Shown: in pieces, positions 17,686-25,418 of the stretch
Layout of the letters: each line of letters starts with the position of its first letter
Numbering within the stretch: the stretch's first letter is position 1
Assembly: GCF_001758425.2 (NCBI RefSeq)
Contig: NZ_MDSS02000021.1
Span: 1 to 52,519, forward strand
DNA length: 52,519 nt
Direction: 5' to 3'
Source: Nesterenkonia sp. PF2B19
Lineage (GTDB): Bacteria; Actinomycetota; Actinomycetes; Actinomycetales; Micrococcaceae
Notes under the pieces: generated by a model
Seen by the model: only the letters and a program-made list of their open reading frames with translations
Databases searched by the model: none
Told to the model about the DNA's origin: nothing
Made by a program: the position numbers and the translations under genes

Positions 17686-18365
17686 CTACTTCTTGGGCTC
17701 GCCCTTGAACTGTTTGGTCATCGCCTGGGCGATCATCTTCATGTCCTGCCACTTCTGTGCCGGCTTGCGGTCCCACTTGGGGATCAGCTTCTCGAGCTTG
17801 ACCTTCTTGGAACCCAGGCCCTGCAGGATGTAGAAAGCGGTCAGGGCGGCGTTGGTGTCGTCGCGCTCCGTGCCGAGCGGCCCAGTGACACGCTCGTAGG
17901 CCTGCCACTGGGTGAGCTCGGCGCTGGAGATGCGCGAGACCATCTCCTCCCGGGTCATCCCGCCCAGGTGGGCGGTCAGTCGGAAGGTGAATCGCCGCCA
18001 GCCGCCTCGCCGAAATCCTCGACCGCCTCCTCGGCTGCGCCCTCGTCCATGCCGGAGAGCTCACGGATCGCCCCATAGACGCGGTCGAGAGCAGCCCCGG
18101 ACTTGCGGCCCAGCTGCACGACCTCCTTGTCGGTGAACATCCGCTCCCCGTCCTCGCCGACGATGCACTTCGCGGCCAGCGAGGCGCGTACGTCATCCAC
18201 CGCACCGAGGTTCTTCCGGGAGGCGGCCATCTTCATCTCGAAGGCGTCACGCCCCTGTCCGGTGAGGCCGCGGACGCGCACGGTGCCGCCCCATTCGGGC
18301 ACCTCCACGTCACGGGTGGGCAGGTCGTCGGCTCCGAGGATGTCGGACTTGGACAGTAGAGTCAT
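17686..18365 (-). CDS. Tail assembly chaperone, frameshifted GT form
   Basis: Fusion of the short chaperone (start 18365) to a downstream reading frame ending at 17686, by a -1 slip before the short form's stop at 17976. In the -1 frame the sequence WRRFTFRLTAHLGGMTREEM is characteristic of the T extension and has no start of its own that would cover it. The -1 frame is open from about residue 100 of the short form to 17686. No canonical heptamer (X XXY YYZ) is visible; the GAT-TTC pair near the end of the overlap permits only a weak slip. Position between tail tube and tape measure is diagnostic. Confidence 0.85.
17976..18365 (-). CDS. Tail assembly chaperone, short G form
   Basis: 129 aa from ATG 18365 to TGA 17976. 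Lambda gpG-like role: with the GT form it coats the tape measure during tail assembly and is not part of the virion. Acidic, helical C-terminus. It overlaps the tail tube gene by one base. Confidence 0.85.
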   Translation of the reverse strand: MTLLSKSDILGADDLPTRDVEVPEWGGTVRVRGLTGQGRDAFEMKMAASRKNLGAVDDVRASLAAKCIVGEDGERMFTDKEVVQLGRKSGAALDRVYGAIRELSGMDEGAAEEAVEDFGEAAGGDSPSD

Positions 18366-18775
18366 CAGGCGGCCTCCGTGATCTCCGGCTTGGAGGTGAC
18401 CTTCAGAGTCATCTCCGCGGTGAGCTTGTCGTCGTAGGGTGCATCCGGCTCGAATGCGGTCAGGATCGCCTCGAAGGCCCACACGGTGCCGTCGGGGAAT
18501 GCGATCTCGTACTTGATCGGGTCGTCTTCCTCGAAGTCGTCGACCAACTTGTCGTGCTGTGAGGGGTCGTAGTTGACCTCGACGGAGACTTCGCCGGGAT
18601 CCTTCAGCCCGCCCAGGAACTCCATGTACCCGTTGGGGCTGTCGTGGCTGGTGACGTCCAGGGTCTCCCGCGAGATGTTCGGCGGGGACAGTGAGGTCAC
18701 GTTGGCGATGGGCTCGAAGCTGCCCGCGTCATCCTCACGGGAGAGCGTGGTGCCGAAGGCATCAATGCCGGCCAT
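18365..18775 (-). CDS. Major tail (tube) protein
   Basis: 136 aa. Conserved tail-tube features: FGTTLSREDDAGSFEPIANV at the N-terminus and the late KYEIAFPDGTVWAFEAILT segment. It forms hexameric rings stacked to make the tail tube. Preceded by the tail-completion genes and followed by the chaperone. Confidence 0.9.
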   Translation of the reverse strand: MAGIDAFGTTLSREDDAGSFEPIANVTSLSPPNISRETLDVTSHDSPNGYMEFLGGLKDPGEVSVEVNYDPSQHDKLVDDFEEDDPIKYEIAFPDGTVWAFEAILTAFEPDAPYDDKLTAEMTLKVTSKPEITEAA

Positions 18776-18799
18776 GGTTCAGTCCTCTTTCTGCCGCGC

Positions 18800-19210
18800 T
18801 CACGCGACGTGCTCTGTCTCGATGGAGAATCGGCACGCGACGTGCCGGATGTCGTTGTCCTGCTCTGTCTGGGTCACCGTCTGGGCGTGATGCACGTAGA
18901 CGGTGTGCAGCCCCTCGATCTCCAGCGGCTGGTGATCGAGGATCCGCACCAGGTGATTCGCCAGCGCGGAGATCTCCCGCTTGCCGTGGTAGGTCGACCA
19001 GCCGTGGATGGTGATCGTCGACCGGGATCCGAACCGGTCGTGGGCACCGCGTGGGCTCACCGTGGCCTCGCCGATGCTGATGTAGGGAAACTCGGTGTTC
19101 TTCGGGACGTGGTCGTAGACTCCGGTCACCTCGGCCATTAGCTCGGCATCGCCGGTCAGGGCCTGGTAGATCGCGGCCTGGATCGGCCATACCGGGTCGG
19201 TGTTATCCAT
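18800..19210 (-). CDS. Tail terminator / completion protein (DUF3168-like)
   Basis: 136 aa with the family pattern: IQAAIYQALTGDAELMAEVT, then VPKNTEFPYISIGE and ITIHGWSTYHG. It caps the tail tube at the head-proximal end. It overlaps the upstream HK97-gp10-like gene by 8 bp. Confidence 0.85.
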   Translation of the reverse strand: MDNTDPVWPIQAAIYQALTGDAELMAEVTGVYDHVPKNTEFPYISIGEATVSPRGAHDRFGSRSTITIHGWSTYHGKREISALANHLVRILDHQPLEIEGLHTVYVHHAQTVTQTEQDNDIRHVACRFSIETEHVA

Positions 19211-19583
19211 TCGCGCCCCTCTCTATGGCCTGCCGGGCCCGCTCGGGCCAGCGCTTCCGAGAGGCCTCAGCGGCCGGGACCATATAGGGATGGCCAGGAT
19301 CCGAACTCTTGCCGAACTCGTTGACCATGGCCTTCTCATAGGGACCATCGAGGTTCCCCGACCGGGGCGCGACGTCAGCAGTCATGTCCCCGACCCGCGC
19401 CTCGATCGAGTCGCGCAGGTCGCCGGAGTCCACGCGGACGTTGTCCTGGGCGTCCTGCTCCAGCTCGGCCGCTTCGGCCTCCAGCGCGGACTGCAGCTCC
19501 TGCTTGATCCGGCCTGCGGCCCGGGCGCCGGCGGCCTTGAGCTGGCCGGCACCGTCGATCTTGACCCGGAGACTCTTAGCCAC
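19203..19583 (-). CDS. HK97 gp10-like head-tail component
   Basis: 126 aa: an Ala-rich N-terminal helix pair and the NVRVDSGDLRDSIEARV and GHPYMVPAAEASR segments typical of the family. Works at the head-tail joint with its neighbours. Confidence 0.88.
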   Translation of the reverse strand: MAKSLRVKIDGAGQLKAAGARAAGRIKQELQSALEAEAAELEQDAQDNVRVDSGDLRDSIEARVGDMTADVAPRSGNLDGPYEKAMVNEFGKSSDPGHPYMVPAAEASRKRWPERARQAIERGANG

Positions 19584-19758
19584 CGGACTTGCCCTCAGAC
19601 TTGGTCCGCGTCTTGGACTCGGCCTTGGCCTGCGCCTTGGGCTCTGCCTTCGTCTCTGTCACGCGCTCCCAGGACTTGGACTTCTCCAGCCGCGGGATCA
19701 TCCTCGAGTAGGTCGCGATCTTGCCGGTGGTCTTGTTCCGGTAGCGGGTCGTTGCCAT
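19576..19758 (-). CDS. Small basic head-tail protein
   Basis: 60 aa. The opening RYRNKTTGKIATYSRMIPRL is frequently seen in short actinophage proteins of the capsid-tail region; the C-terminus is a Lys/Ala/Glu low-complexity tail. ATG at 19758 has GGAGG five bases upstream. Function unknown. Confidence 0.7.
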   Translation of the reverse strand: MATTRYRNKTTGKIATYSRMIPRLEKSKSWERVTETKAEPKAQAKAESKTRTKSEGKSGG

Positions 19759-19768
19759 GACAGCCTCC

Positions 19769-20139
19769 TCAGCTGGTCGTCTCATCGAATGGGGTCTTGC
19801 GCACGGTCGCTCGGGCGATCGCGCTGTGAGTGGAGGACAGCGGGTCCGACTGCAGCTGGTAGACCTCCCCGTCGACCTCGATGCGGTCGCCGTAGGAGAC
19901 CTCGGCGTCGAGCGGCATCATGGCGCTGTGGGTGATCGTCACGCCCATCTGTGCGGCCACTTGCAGCTCGGTATCCGAGGGGCTGGTCAGCTCGACGCCG
20001 ATCGTGCGTTCCTGGTCGACCCAGTCGACGATCTGCCGCCGCCCTCGTCGGTGGTGGTCTCCTTGCGCCAGACCTGCGCGTCGACCATGAGTCGCTTCGC
20101 GTAGTTGCCGATGGCGCACTGCATGCCCGGGGGAATCAT
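19769..20139 (-). CDS. Head-tail stopper/connector protein (one frame break)
   Basis: About 123 aa when one missing base near 20034-20046 is restored. The first half reads GNYAKRLMVDAQVWRKETTT from ATG 20139, which overlaps the previous stop as ATGA; the second half continues as QIVDWVDQERTIGVELTSPS in a shifted frame to 19769. As assembled, neither half is a complete gene. Position and size match the head-tail closure protein. Break probably a sequencing error inside a GGC-rich run. Confidence 0.75.
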
Positions 20140-20687
20140 GCGAGCCTCCGGCGCCAGATCAGCGGCCGCAGATCCTCGCGCTGCAGGCCGCTCAGGGTCA
20201 GCTGCGGCAGGACGTTCTGCCCCTCACGGACCACGAAGCTCGGCGAGGTGCTGTCGAAGCCCAGCGAGTCCAGCAGCTGCGGATTCGCCACCGCACGAGC
20301 AGCGAGCTCCAGCGTGATCCGCTTGGCCGTCAGCAGCTCCGCGGAGTCCTCCTCGAAGCCGGTGGTGTAGGTGATCTCCACGTCCTCGTCCCACACCTCG
20401 CCGTCGAGGCGACGCAGGGCACCGTCGGCGCGGACCCGGAAGTCCTCACCCTCGAACGCCTCGGCGTCACCCTCGACCACGGTGGCCACGTCCAGCGGCC
20501 AGCCCGGAGGGACCACCCACAGGACAGGACGGCCAGACCCCGGCAGGACTTCCTCCACCTCGGCCTCGGTCAGACTGTGCCGCACGTAGGCGTCGATCGT
20601 GGACGAGGCCAGCTGAAGCACCAGCTCAGCGTTCTCATGCTCACAGCCGGTCAGCGACTTCAGCTCATCCGGTGTTGCGTAGGGCAT
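20136..20687 (-). CDS. Head-tail adaptor (gp6-like connector)
   Basis: 183 aa. N-terminal ATPDELKSLTGCEHENAELV and a mostly helical C-terminus match phage connector proteins that form the ring below the portal. ATG at 20687 shares a base with the preceding stop. Confidence 0.8.
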   Translation of the reverse strand: MPYATPDELKSLTGCEHENAELVLQLASSTIDAYVRHSLTEAEVEEVLPGSGRPVLWVVPPGWPLDVATVVEGDAEAFEGEDFRVRADGALRRLDGEVWDEDVEITYTTGFEEDSAELLTAKRITLELAARAVANPQLLDSLGFDSTSPSFVVREGQNVLPQLTLSGLQREDLRPLIWRRRLA

Positions 20688-21100
20688 CACTCACCCCGCA
20701 GACGAGCGCGCAGCTCTGCCTTCGTCCCCGCGGTCGAGAGGTCGCGCTCAGCAGCCAGCTCGCGAAGCTCTGCCACCTTCAGCGAGTCCAGGTCGACCGA
20801 CTCGGGCGCGGACTCCTCAGCGATCTCATCGGCAGGCGCATCGGAAGGCTCGTCGGGCTCCTCCTCGGCTGCCTCGTCCGCAGAGACTGCGTCGCCATCG
20901 GCTTCAGCTTCGGCCTGCACCGTCTGCTCCGCGATGGGCTCCGTGGTCGTGACGTCGAGCGTCACGTCTTGGCCATCCACGACGGATGCGTGCCCAGCGG
21001 CCACCAGCGAGCGGGCCACACCATCCGGCACGTCCACCTGGCGCCCCTTGGTGAGACTCCCGCCACGGGTAGCCACAGAGTTGTTCATCACGATCTTCAT
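20687..21100 (-). CDS. Acidic head protein with SAP-like C-terminus
   Basis: 137 aa: an N-terminal beta segment (residues 1-45), a long acidic Glu/Ala/Asp linker, and a C-terminal SAP/HeH-like helix-extended-helix (LKVAELRELAAERDLSTAGT). GAGGAG precedes the ATG at 21100. Probably a head decoration or head-tail protein; the SAP-like part suggests nucleic acid contact. Confidence 0.7.
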   Translation of the reverse strand: MKIVMNNSVATRGGSLTKGRQVDVPDGVARSLVAAGHASVVDGQDVTLDVTTTEPIAEQTVQAEAEADGDAVSADEAAEEEPDEPSDAPADEIAEESAPESVDLDSLKVAELRELAAERDLSTAGTKAELRARLRGE

Positions 21101-21173
21101 GTCCACTCCTCAGGGTTGGACCCGCCCCGCCCCCGCACCAGAGACGCGGGGACGGGACTGGTGATCAGCGGGA

Positions 21174-22424
21174 TCAGCCGGCAGCCGGCACCCGGAGGCG
21201 GCGCAGGTAGGCCGGGTTGGTGACATCGCCACCGACCCGGAAGTGGACCTTGAAGCCGACCATGCCCTCCTCGGCGTAGAGCTCTTCGAGTCGCTTCAGG
21301 GTCACGCCCATGCGGTCGTAGACCCGGTAGCCAGCGTTGAAGTCACCGAACGCGGCGACATGCTGCTCGGAGCCGTCACCCGGAACCTCGGCGATGTCCT
21401 CCTGGTTCTCCAGCGCGTAGCCCAGGAAAGTGTTCGGACGTCCTGCCTGCACGCTGGGCTGCCACAGGTACTGGCCGTTGTCGTCCTTCAGGGTCGACAG
21501 CAGCAGCTCCGTGGTGGAGGCGAGGATGAACCGGCCGTTCCGGCGGGCCTGAGAGGGCACGGCGTAGATGAGCTTCTTGAAGTCATCGACCGTGACCCCA
21601 TCGGCCTGTCCGGCGTCAACCGAGGAGACACCGCCACCGGAGGTCATGAAGCCGGTGGGCTGGTGCGAGGAGTTGCCGCCACCGATGGTGAAGGCCGTGT
21701 CCTCGGCCTCGGCGATGGCGCGAGCAAAGCTGTCCCGCACGAAGGCCTCCAGGTCGACGTCGGAGTCCATCAGCTCGTCCTCGCCGATCTTGGCCAGCCC
21801 GTAGAGGTCCTGAATGTAGGTGTACTCCTCCTGTGGCGTGGAGGGCATGGAGTCGGAGAGGCTCTGGTCCCCGGTCTCCAGCTTGCCCCAGCCGACGGAG
21901 ACCTCGTCGAGGGAGCGACGGCGGACACGGTTGGTGCCGATGGTCCGCTGACCGGCGATGTTGCGCACAACGGTCAGGGCCGGGATGTCGCGGCGCAGCT
22001 CGGTCTCCAGTGCCTCGGGCACCAGGATTTCGCCGGCCTCGTCCTGCACCAGGGCGCGTGCCTCGGGAGATAGACCGCCGCGGCCGTGGCGGATCAGGTC
22101 GAGGAACGCCATACGAGCGTCGCGGGCCTCGGCGTCACCGGGCAGGTTCGACGTCCGGTAGCTCTTGGCGCCAGACTCCCGAGACCCGGCCTCCGGGTTC
22201 TCCGGGTTGGGGATGGACCGCGCCATCTCCAGGTCGCGGGCCTCCTGCTCCTCGACCCGCTCGATGCGGTCAGTCAGGGAGCGGAACTCGTTGTTCATCC
22301 GCTCGTAGGACTGGCGCTCCTCAGCGCTCAGGTCGCGGTTCTCGTTCTCGCTGCGGGTGACCAGCTCTCGCGTCTGCTCGACCACGCTGGCGCGCTGCTG
22401 TCGCAGCTCAATGCTCGAAGGCAT
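21174..22424 (-). CDS. Major capsid protein (HK97 fold)
   Basis: 416 aa. Residues 1-95 are a charged coiled-coil scaffold-like delta domain; the capsid domain begins about residue 110 (EILVPEALETELRRDIPALT) and includes the typical FTIGGG and RFILASTTE segments. The delta domain should be removed by the adjacent protease. Good family length. Confidence 0.95.
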   Translation of the reverse strand: MPSSIELRQQRASVVEQTRELVTRSENENRDLSAEERQSYERMNNEFRSLTDRIERVEEQEARDLEMARSIPNPENPEAGSRESGAKSYRTSNLPGDAEARDARMAFLDLIRHGRGGLSPEARALVQDEAGEILVPEALETELRRDIPALTVVRNIAGQRTIGTNRVRRRSLDEVSVGWGKLETGDQSLSDSMPSTPQEEYTYIQDLYGLAKIGEDELMDSDVDLEAFVRDSFARAIAEAEDTAFTIGGGNSSHQPTGFMTSGGGVSSVDAGQADGVTVDDFKKLIYAVPSQARRNGRFILASTTELLLSTLKDDNGQYLWQPSVQAGRPNTFLGYALENQEDIAEVPGDGSEQHVAAFGDFNAGYRVYDRMGVTLKRLEELYAEEGMVGFKVHFRVGGDVTNPAYLRRLRVPAAG

Positions 22425-22535
22425 CGTTCAACCTCCTCGGTTGTCGTATGGGTAGTGAAGGGATGCCTGCTGCGCGCAGGCGTGGTCGCCCCGACGAGGG
22501 GCACCGCGCCACCCGGCGAGGGCGGAGCGGAAGAA

Positions 22536-23228
22536 TCAGGCGGAGCTCACGCGCTCCATGTAGTCGACGCCGAGCCGCGCAGCCGCCAGGGCGAGGCCCC
22601 GGCTGTCCTCCTGCGCGTCGCCAGCGGGCGCGTCCTCCCCGCCCTCCGGCGAGGTTTCCTCCTCGGCGTCGTTGAGCAGTGCGCTCAGGGACTCGACGGC
22701 CTGCTGCACCGCGGCTTTGTGGTCATCCGTCAGGGCGGTGCCTTCGCGGACCGCGTCGAAGGCGCGGGCCATGGCGAGGGTGCGCCCAGACTCGACCACC
22801 GCGGAGGGGTCCATGGGCACGGAGACAGCAGAGAACTCGATGAGCTCCCACTCGTGGACGTCGCCGGTGCGGGTGTCCATGTCGGTGATGTCGAACCCGA
22901 CGCTGACTGCGTTGAGGAATCCCTCACGGTAGAGCCGGTCAGTCTCGGCGCCCTCGGGGCTGCCGGTATCGAACACGGCATCAGCCAGCAGCTGCCCGTC
23001 CTCGATGGAGATGTTCTCGGCTCGCCCGATGGGCAGCCGCGAGTAGTCATGGTTGGGCATCACGACCGGGTTGGCCTTGAAGCGCTCCAGGTTGGCACCA
23101 CTCATCTGCAGGTTCAGGCCGTCGCCCTTGCGGCCCTCGGTGGCGACGATGAATCGGATCGGCCGACCGGGCTCAGTGCCGGATGCCTCGGCACGCTGGG
23201 CGAAGCCGTGGAGGTACACGCGGTTCAT
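22536..23228 (-). CDS. HK97-family prohead protease
   Basis: 230 aa serine protease of the U35 type that matures the capsid. Visible catalytic candidates are His60 (MPNHDY) and Ser109 (LNAVSVGF). The acidic C-terminal 60 residues are probably a scaffold tail. Sits directly before the capsid gene. Confidence 0.92.
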   Translation of the reverse strand: MNRVYLHGFAQRAEASGTEPGRPIRFIVATEGRKGDGLNLQMSGANLERFKANPVVMPNHDYSRLPIGRAENISIEDGQLLADAVFDTGSPEGAETDRLYREGFLNAVSVGFDITDMDTRTGDVHEWELIEFSAVSVPMDPSAVVESGRTLAMARAFDAVREGTALTDDHKAAVQQAVESLSALLNDAEEETSPEGGEDAPAGDAQEDSRGLALAAARLGVDYMERVSSA

Positions 23229-23401
23229 GATCTGTCCCTTCCGGGGTTGGTCATCTGTCGGTCATGGGCGGGGCGCCCCTTCTGCCTCTCCTGCTGCTGG
23301 CGGTCGTGCGCCTCGTCTCCGCACTGGTGCTCACCCGGGTGTCCCTCTCGGAGCACGCAGAGCCCACGGCACCCGGTACTGGTCGATCCGCAGATGGTCA
23401 T
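23225..23401 (-). CDS. Small Cys/His-rich protein
   Basis: 58 aa, starting in the ATGA overlap with the portal stop and ending in overlap with the protease start, so it is translationally coupled on both sides. The pattern C-x6-C-x3-C-x10-H-x2-C suggests a zinc-binding knuckle. Gln/Arg-rich tail. No family recognised. Confidence 0.65.
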   Translation of the reverse strand: MTICGSTSTGCRGLCVLREGHPGEHQCGDEAHDRQQQERQKGRPAHDRQMTNPGRDRS

Positions 23402-25266
23402 GTGCTGATCTCCATGTCGCATTGGCAGCCTGCAGCCTGGTCGGCGTCGAGGTTCGCCCAGTCGCCGGGCCAGCGGGCGCCGTTGGAGAACGTGTCGCCG
23501 ACGTCGACGGTCTCGCCGTCGAGCGCCGCGTGCTCCGAGCGGGGATTTCCCGAGTTGGTCCGCCAGGTCTTCTTCTTCGCGCCCGATTGCTTGGCTGCCT
23601 CCTGGCGCCCGAAGCCGAACGCCTCGGTGACCCGGCTGACCGCGATCTGTGAGGCTCGCGCCGTGGTCAGGTTCTCGAAGACGTTGCGGATCTCGTCTGC
23701 GTTGGATGCGGATGCCACCGCGCTGAAGGTGGAGTCGTTGATCTGGCGTGCTGTGTTGCGCCCCATCGTCGACATCCACCCAGCGAAGCCGCCGTCGTCG
23801 AGATCCAGGCCGAACCGCGATAGCACCTCACGTGAGGAATCCAGCGCAGCGGATAGCCCCAGGGAGGCCAGCAGTCGGGCGAGCTCGCGATCCGAGGATT
23901 CCCGGTCGATCGCTCGGGCTCCGCGCCCGGTGTACTCCGCCAGAACCTCCTCCTGCTGATCAGCGAAGAACCGAGACAGAGCCCGCTCGTGGGCCGTCAC
24001 GTGCCGCTCTCGCATCGACGGCGAGCGCGTCGCGGCTCCTGCGCTGCGGCGTGCCCGTTCGGGCTCGTCGAAGGTGCCTGCCGGCACCATGTTCAGCGGA
24101 TGCAGGTAGACGTCGCCGCCGTCGACCGGGGACTCGTCCTCCTTGCGGAGAATGTCGTTGGTCGAGAGCCAGCCCCACTGCTTGCCGATGGCGTAGGCGT
24201 CGTAGCGTGTCTTGATGTCGCCGCGTTCCAGGGCGGCGGCGTTGAACTTCACGTACAGGTCGGACTCGGCGAACAGCCGGTTCAGGACGCGCTCCAGTCG
24301 GACGATCCACGGCATGAGCGAGTAGCGGACGAACGCGACACCCTGCTCGGCGATCCCGGAGCCCCACGAGGTGGAGCGCTCCACGTCGCCGATCAGGTGT
24401 GGAGGCACGAAGAAGATGTGCCCTGCGATGGTCGAGGACGTGTACTTCTGCGTTTCCAGGAACTGGGCTTCGGCCGGCGGCAGGCCGACGTTCTCCCAGC
24501 TGACTCCGCCTTCAAGCACCGCGGGCTTATGCGACTTGCCGAATCCGCCGTGCGATTCGTTCCACTGCTGGTTCAGTCGGTCGAACTGCTCGTCAGTCAA
24601 CGAGCCGTCAGTGGTGAGGACGCCGCCGGGCAGGGCGCCGCGTGCGAAGAATCCGGCGCCGTACTCCTCGGCCGCGAATGCGGTGCCGATCTTGGTGCGG
24701 GCCAGGCCGATCGGGGACAGCCCCCAGTTGCCCATGCCGAATGCCCGGAAGTGCAGGATGCGATCCTGCGGCACAGCACGCTTCTGCCCGGGCGTGAAGC
24801 CGGGCACGTACTCCGCGCTGTTCAGCGTGATCAGGTAGGACAGCTTGCCCGAGGCGGTGCGCTTCATCTCCACCGAGGTCGGGGCGATCGGCCACAGACC
24901 CTTGGTGCGGCCATCGCCGCCGATCTCCCGGTAGGCGATGCCGTTGCCGCGCAGCAGCATCCAGCCGACCATGCCTCGGAAGAACTCTCCAGCGTCCACG
25001 TCAGGATTCGGGCGGTCCGTCAGCAGTGGGATCAGCGGATGGTCTCGCACCTGCTCGCGTCCGTTCGCGGTGCGCCGGTAGACGTGGACTGGCAGCTGAG
25101 CGATGGCCTCCGAGATCAGTCGCACGCAGCCGTAAACGGCGGAGACCTGCAGTGCCCGCTCTGCGTCCACCGCGACCCCGGCTGCCGTGGAGGTGCCGCC
25201 GAGTCGAGGCATGCGGCCCCGCTTCACAGGATCAGAGGCAGAGAAGAACTCGCGAAGAATCGGCAC
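23398..25266 (-). CDS. Portal protein fused to a MuF-type minor head domain
   Basis: 622 aa. Residues 1-410 are an HK97-type portal, the dodecameric DNA channel (WGLSPIGLARTKIGTAFAAE and IGDVERSTSWGSG). Residues about 430-622 are a MuF/gp7-like minor head domain, ending with the typical KKTWRTNSGNPRSEHAALDG and a final CQCD. In many phages these are two genes. The start is GTG at 25266. Confidence 0.9.
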   Translation of the reverse strand: MPILREFFSASDPVKRGRMPRLGGTSTAAGVAVDAERALQVSAVYGCVRLISEAIAQLPVHVYRRTANGREQVRDHPLIPLLTDRPNPDVDAGEFFRGMVGWMLLRGNGIAYREIGGDGRTKGLWPIAPTSVEMKRTASGKLSYLITLNSAEYVPGFTPGQKRAVPQDRILHFRAFGMGNWGLSPIGLARTKIGTAFAAEEYGAGFFARGALPGGVLTTDGSLTDEQFDRLNQQWNESHGGFGKSHKPAVLEGGVSWENVGLPPAEAQFLETQKYTSSTIAGHIFFVPPHLIGDVERSTSWGSGIAEQGVAFVRYSLMPWIVRLERVLNRLFAESDLYVKFNAAALERGDIKTRYDAYAIGKQWGWLSTNDILRKEDESPVDGGDVYLHPLNMVPAGTFDEPERARRSAGAATRSPSMRERHVTAHERALSRFFADQQEEVLAEYTGRGARAIDRESSDRELARLLASLGLSAALDSSREVLSRFGLDLDDGGFAGWMSTMGRNTARQINDSTFSAVASASNADEIRNVFENLTTARASQIAVSRVTEAFGFGRQEAAKQSGAKKKTWRTNSGNPRSEHAALDGETVDVGDTFSNGARWPGDWANLDADQAAGCQCDMEIST

Positions 25267-25267
25267 A

Positions 25268-25414
25268 TCAGCCTCCTCTCTTGGGCAGGTTGCCGATCGC
25301 GATGAGGACGAGACCGGCGAGGATCAGGGCGGCTGGAATGTAGATCAGGGCGACCCCGGCCACAGCTAGCCCGGCGCCGAGGAGTTCGAGCCTCGATTGC
25401 GTCTTCTCAGACAT
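25268..25414 (-). CDS. 48-aa membrane protein between terminase and portal
   Basis: Two closely spaced hydrophobic helices (LLGAGLAVAGVALIYI and AALILAGLVLIAIG) and a basic end. GGAGG lies 8 bp before ATG 25414. Its stop lies just before the portal GTG. Small membrane ORFs at this locus are common in actinophages; role unknown. Confidence 0.75.
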   Translation of the reverse strand: MSEKTQSRLELLGAGLAVAGVALIYIPAALILAGLVLIAIGNLPKRGG

Positions 25415-25418
25415 GCGC

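Noticed and set aside
17686-17958. Separate 90-aa gene after the tail chaperone
   Set aside because: Its conserved part begins upstream of the ATG at 17958 and is in the -1 frame of the chaperone, so it is the T extension of the frameshift product.
15691-18078. 795-aa rightward frame opposite the tape measure gene
   Set aside because: Antisense shadow of a long high-GC gene; His/Gln/Arg-rich, no domain, and crosses the tail chaperone boundary.
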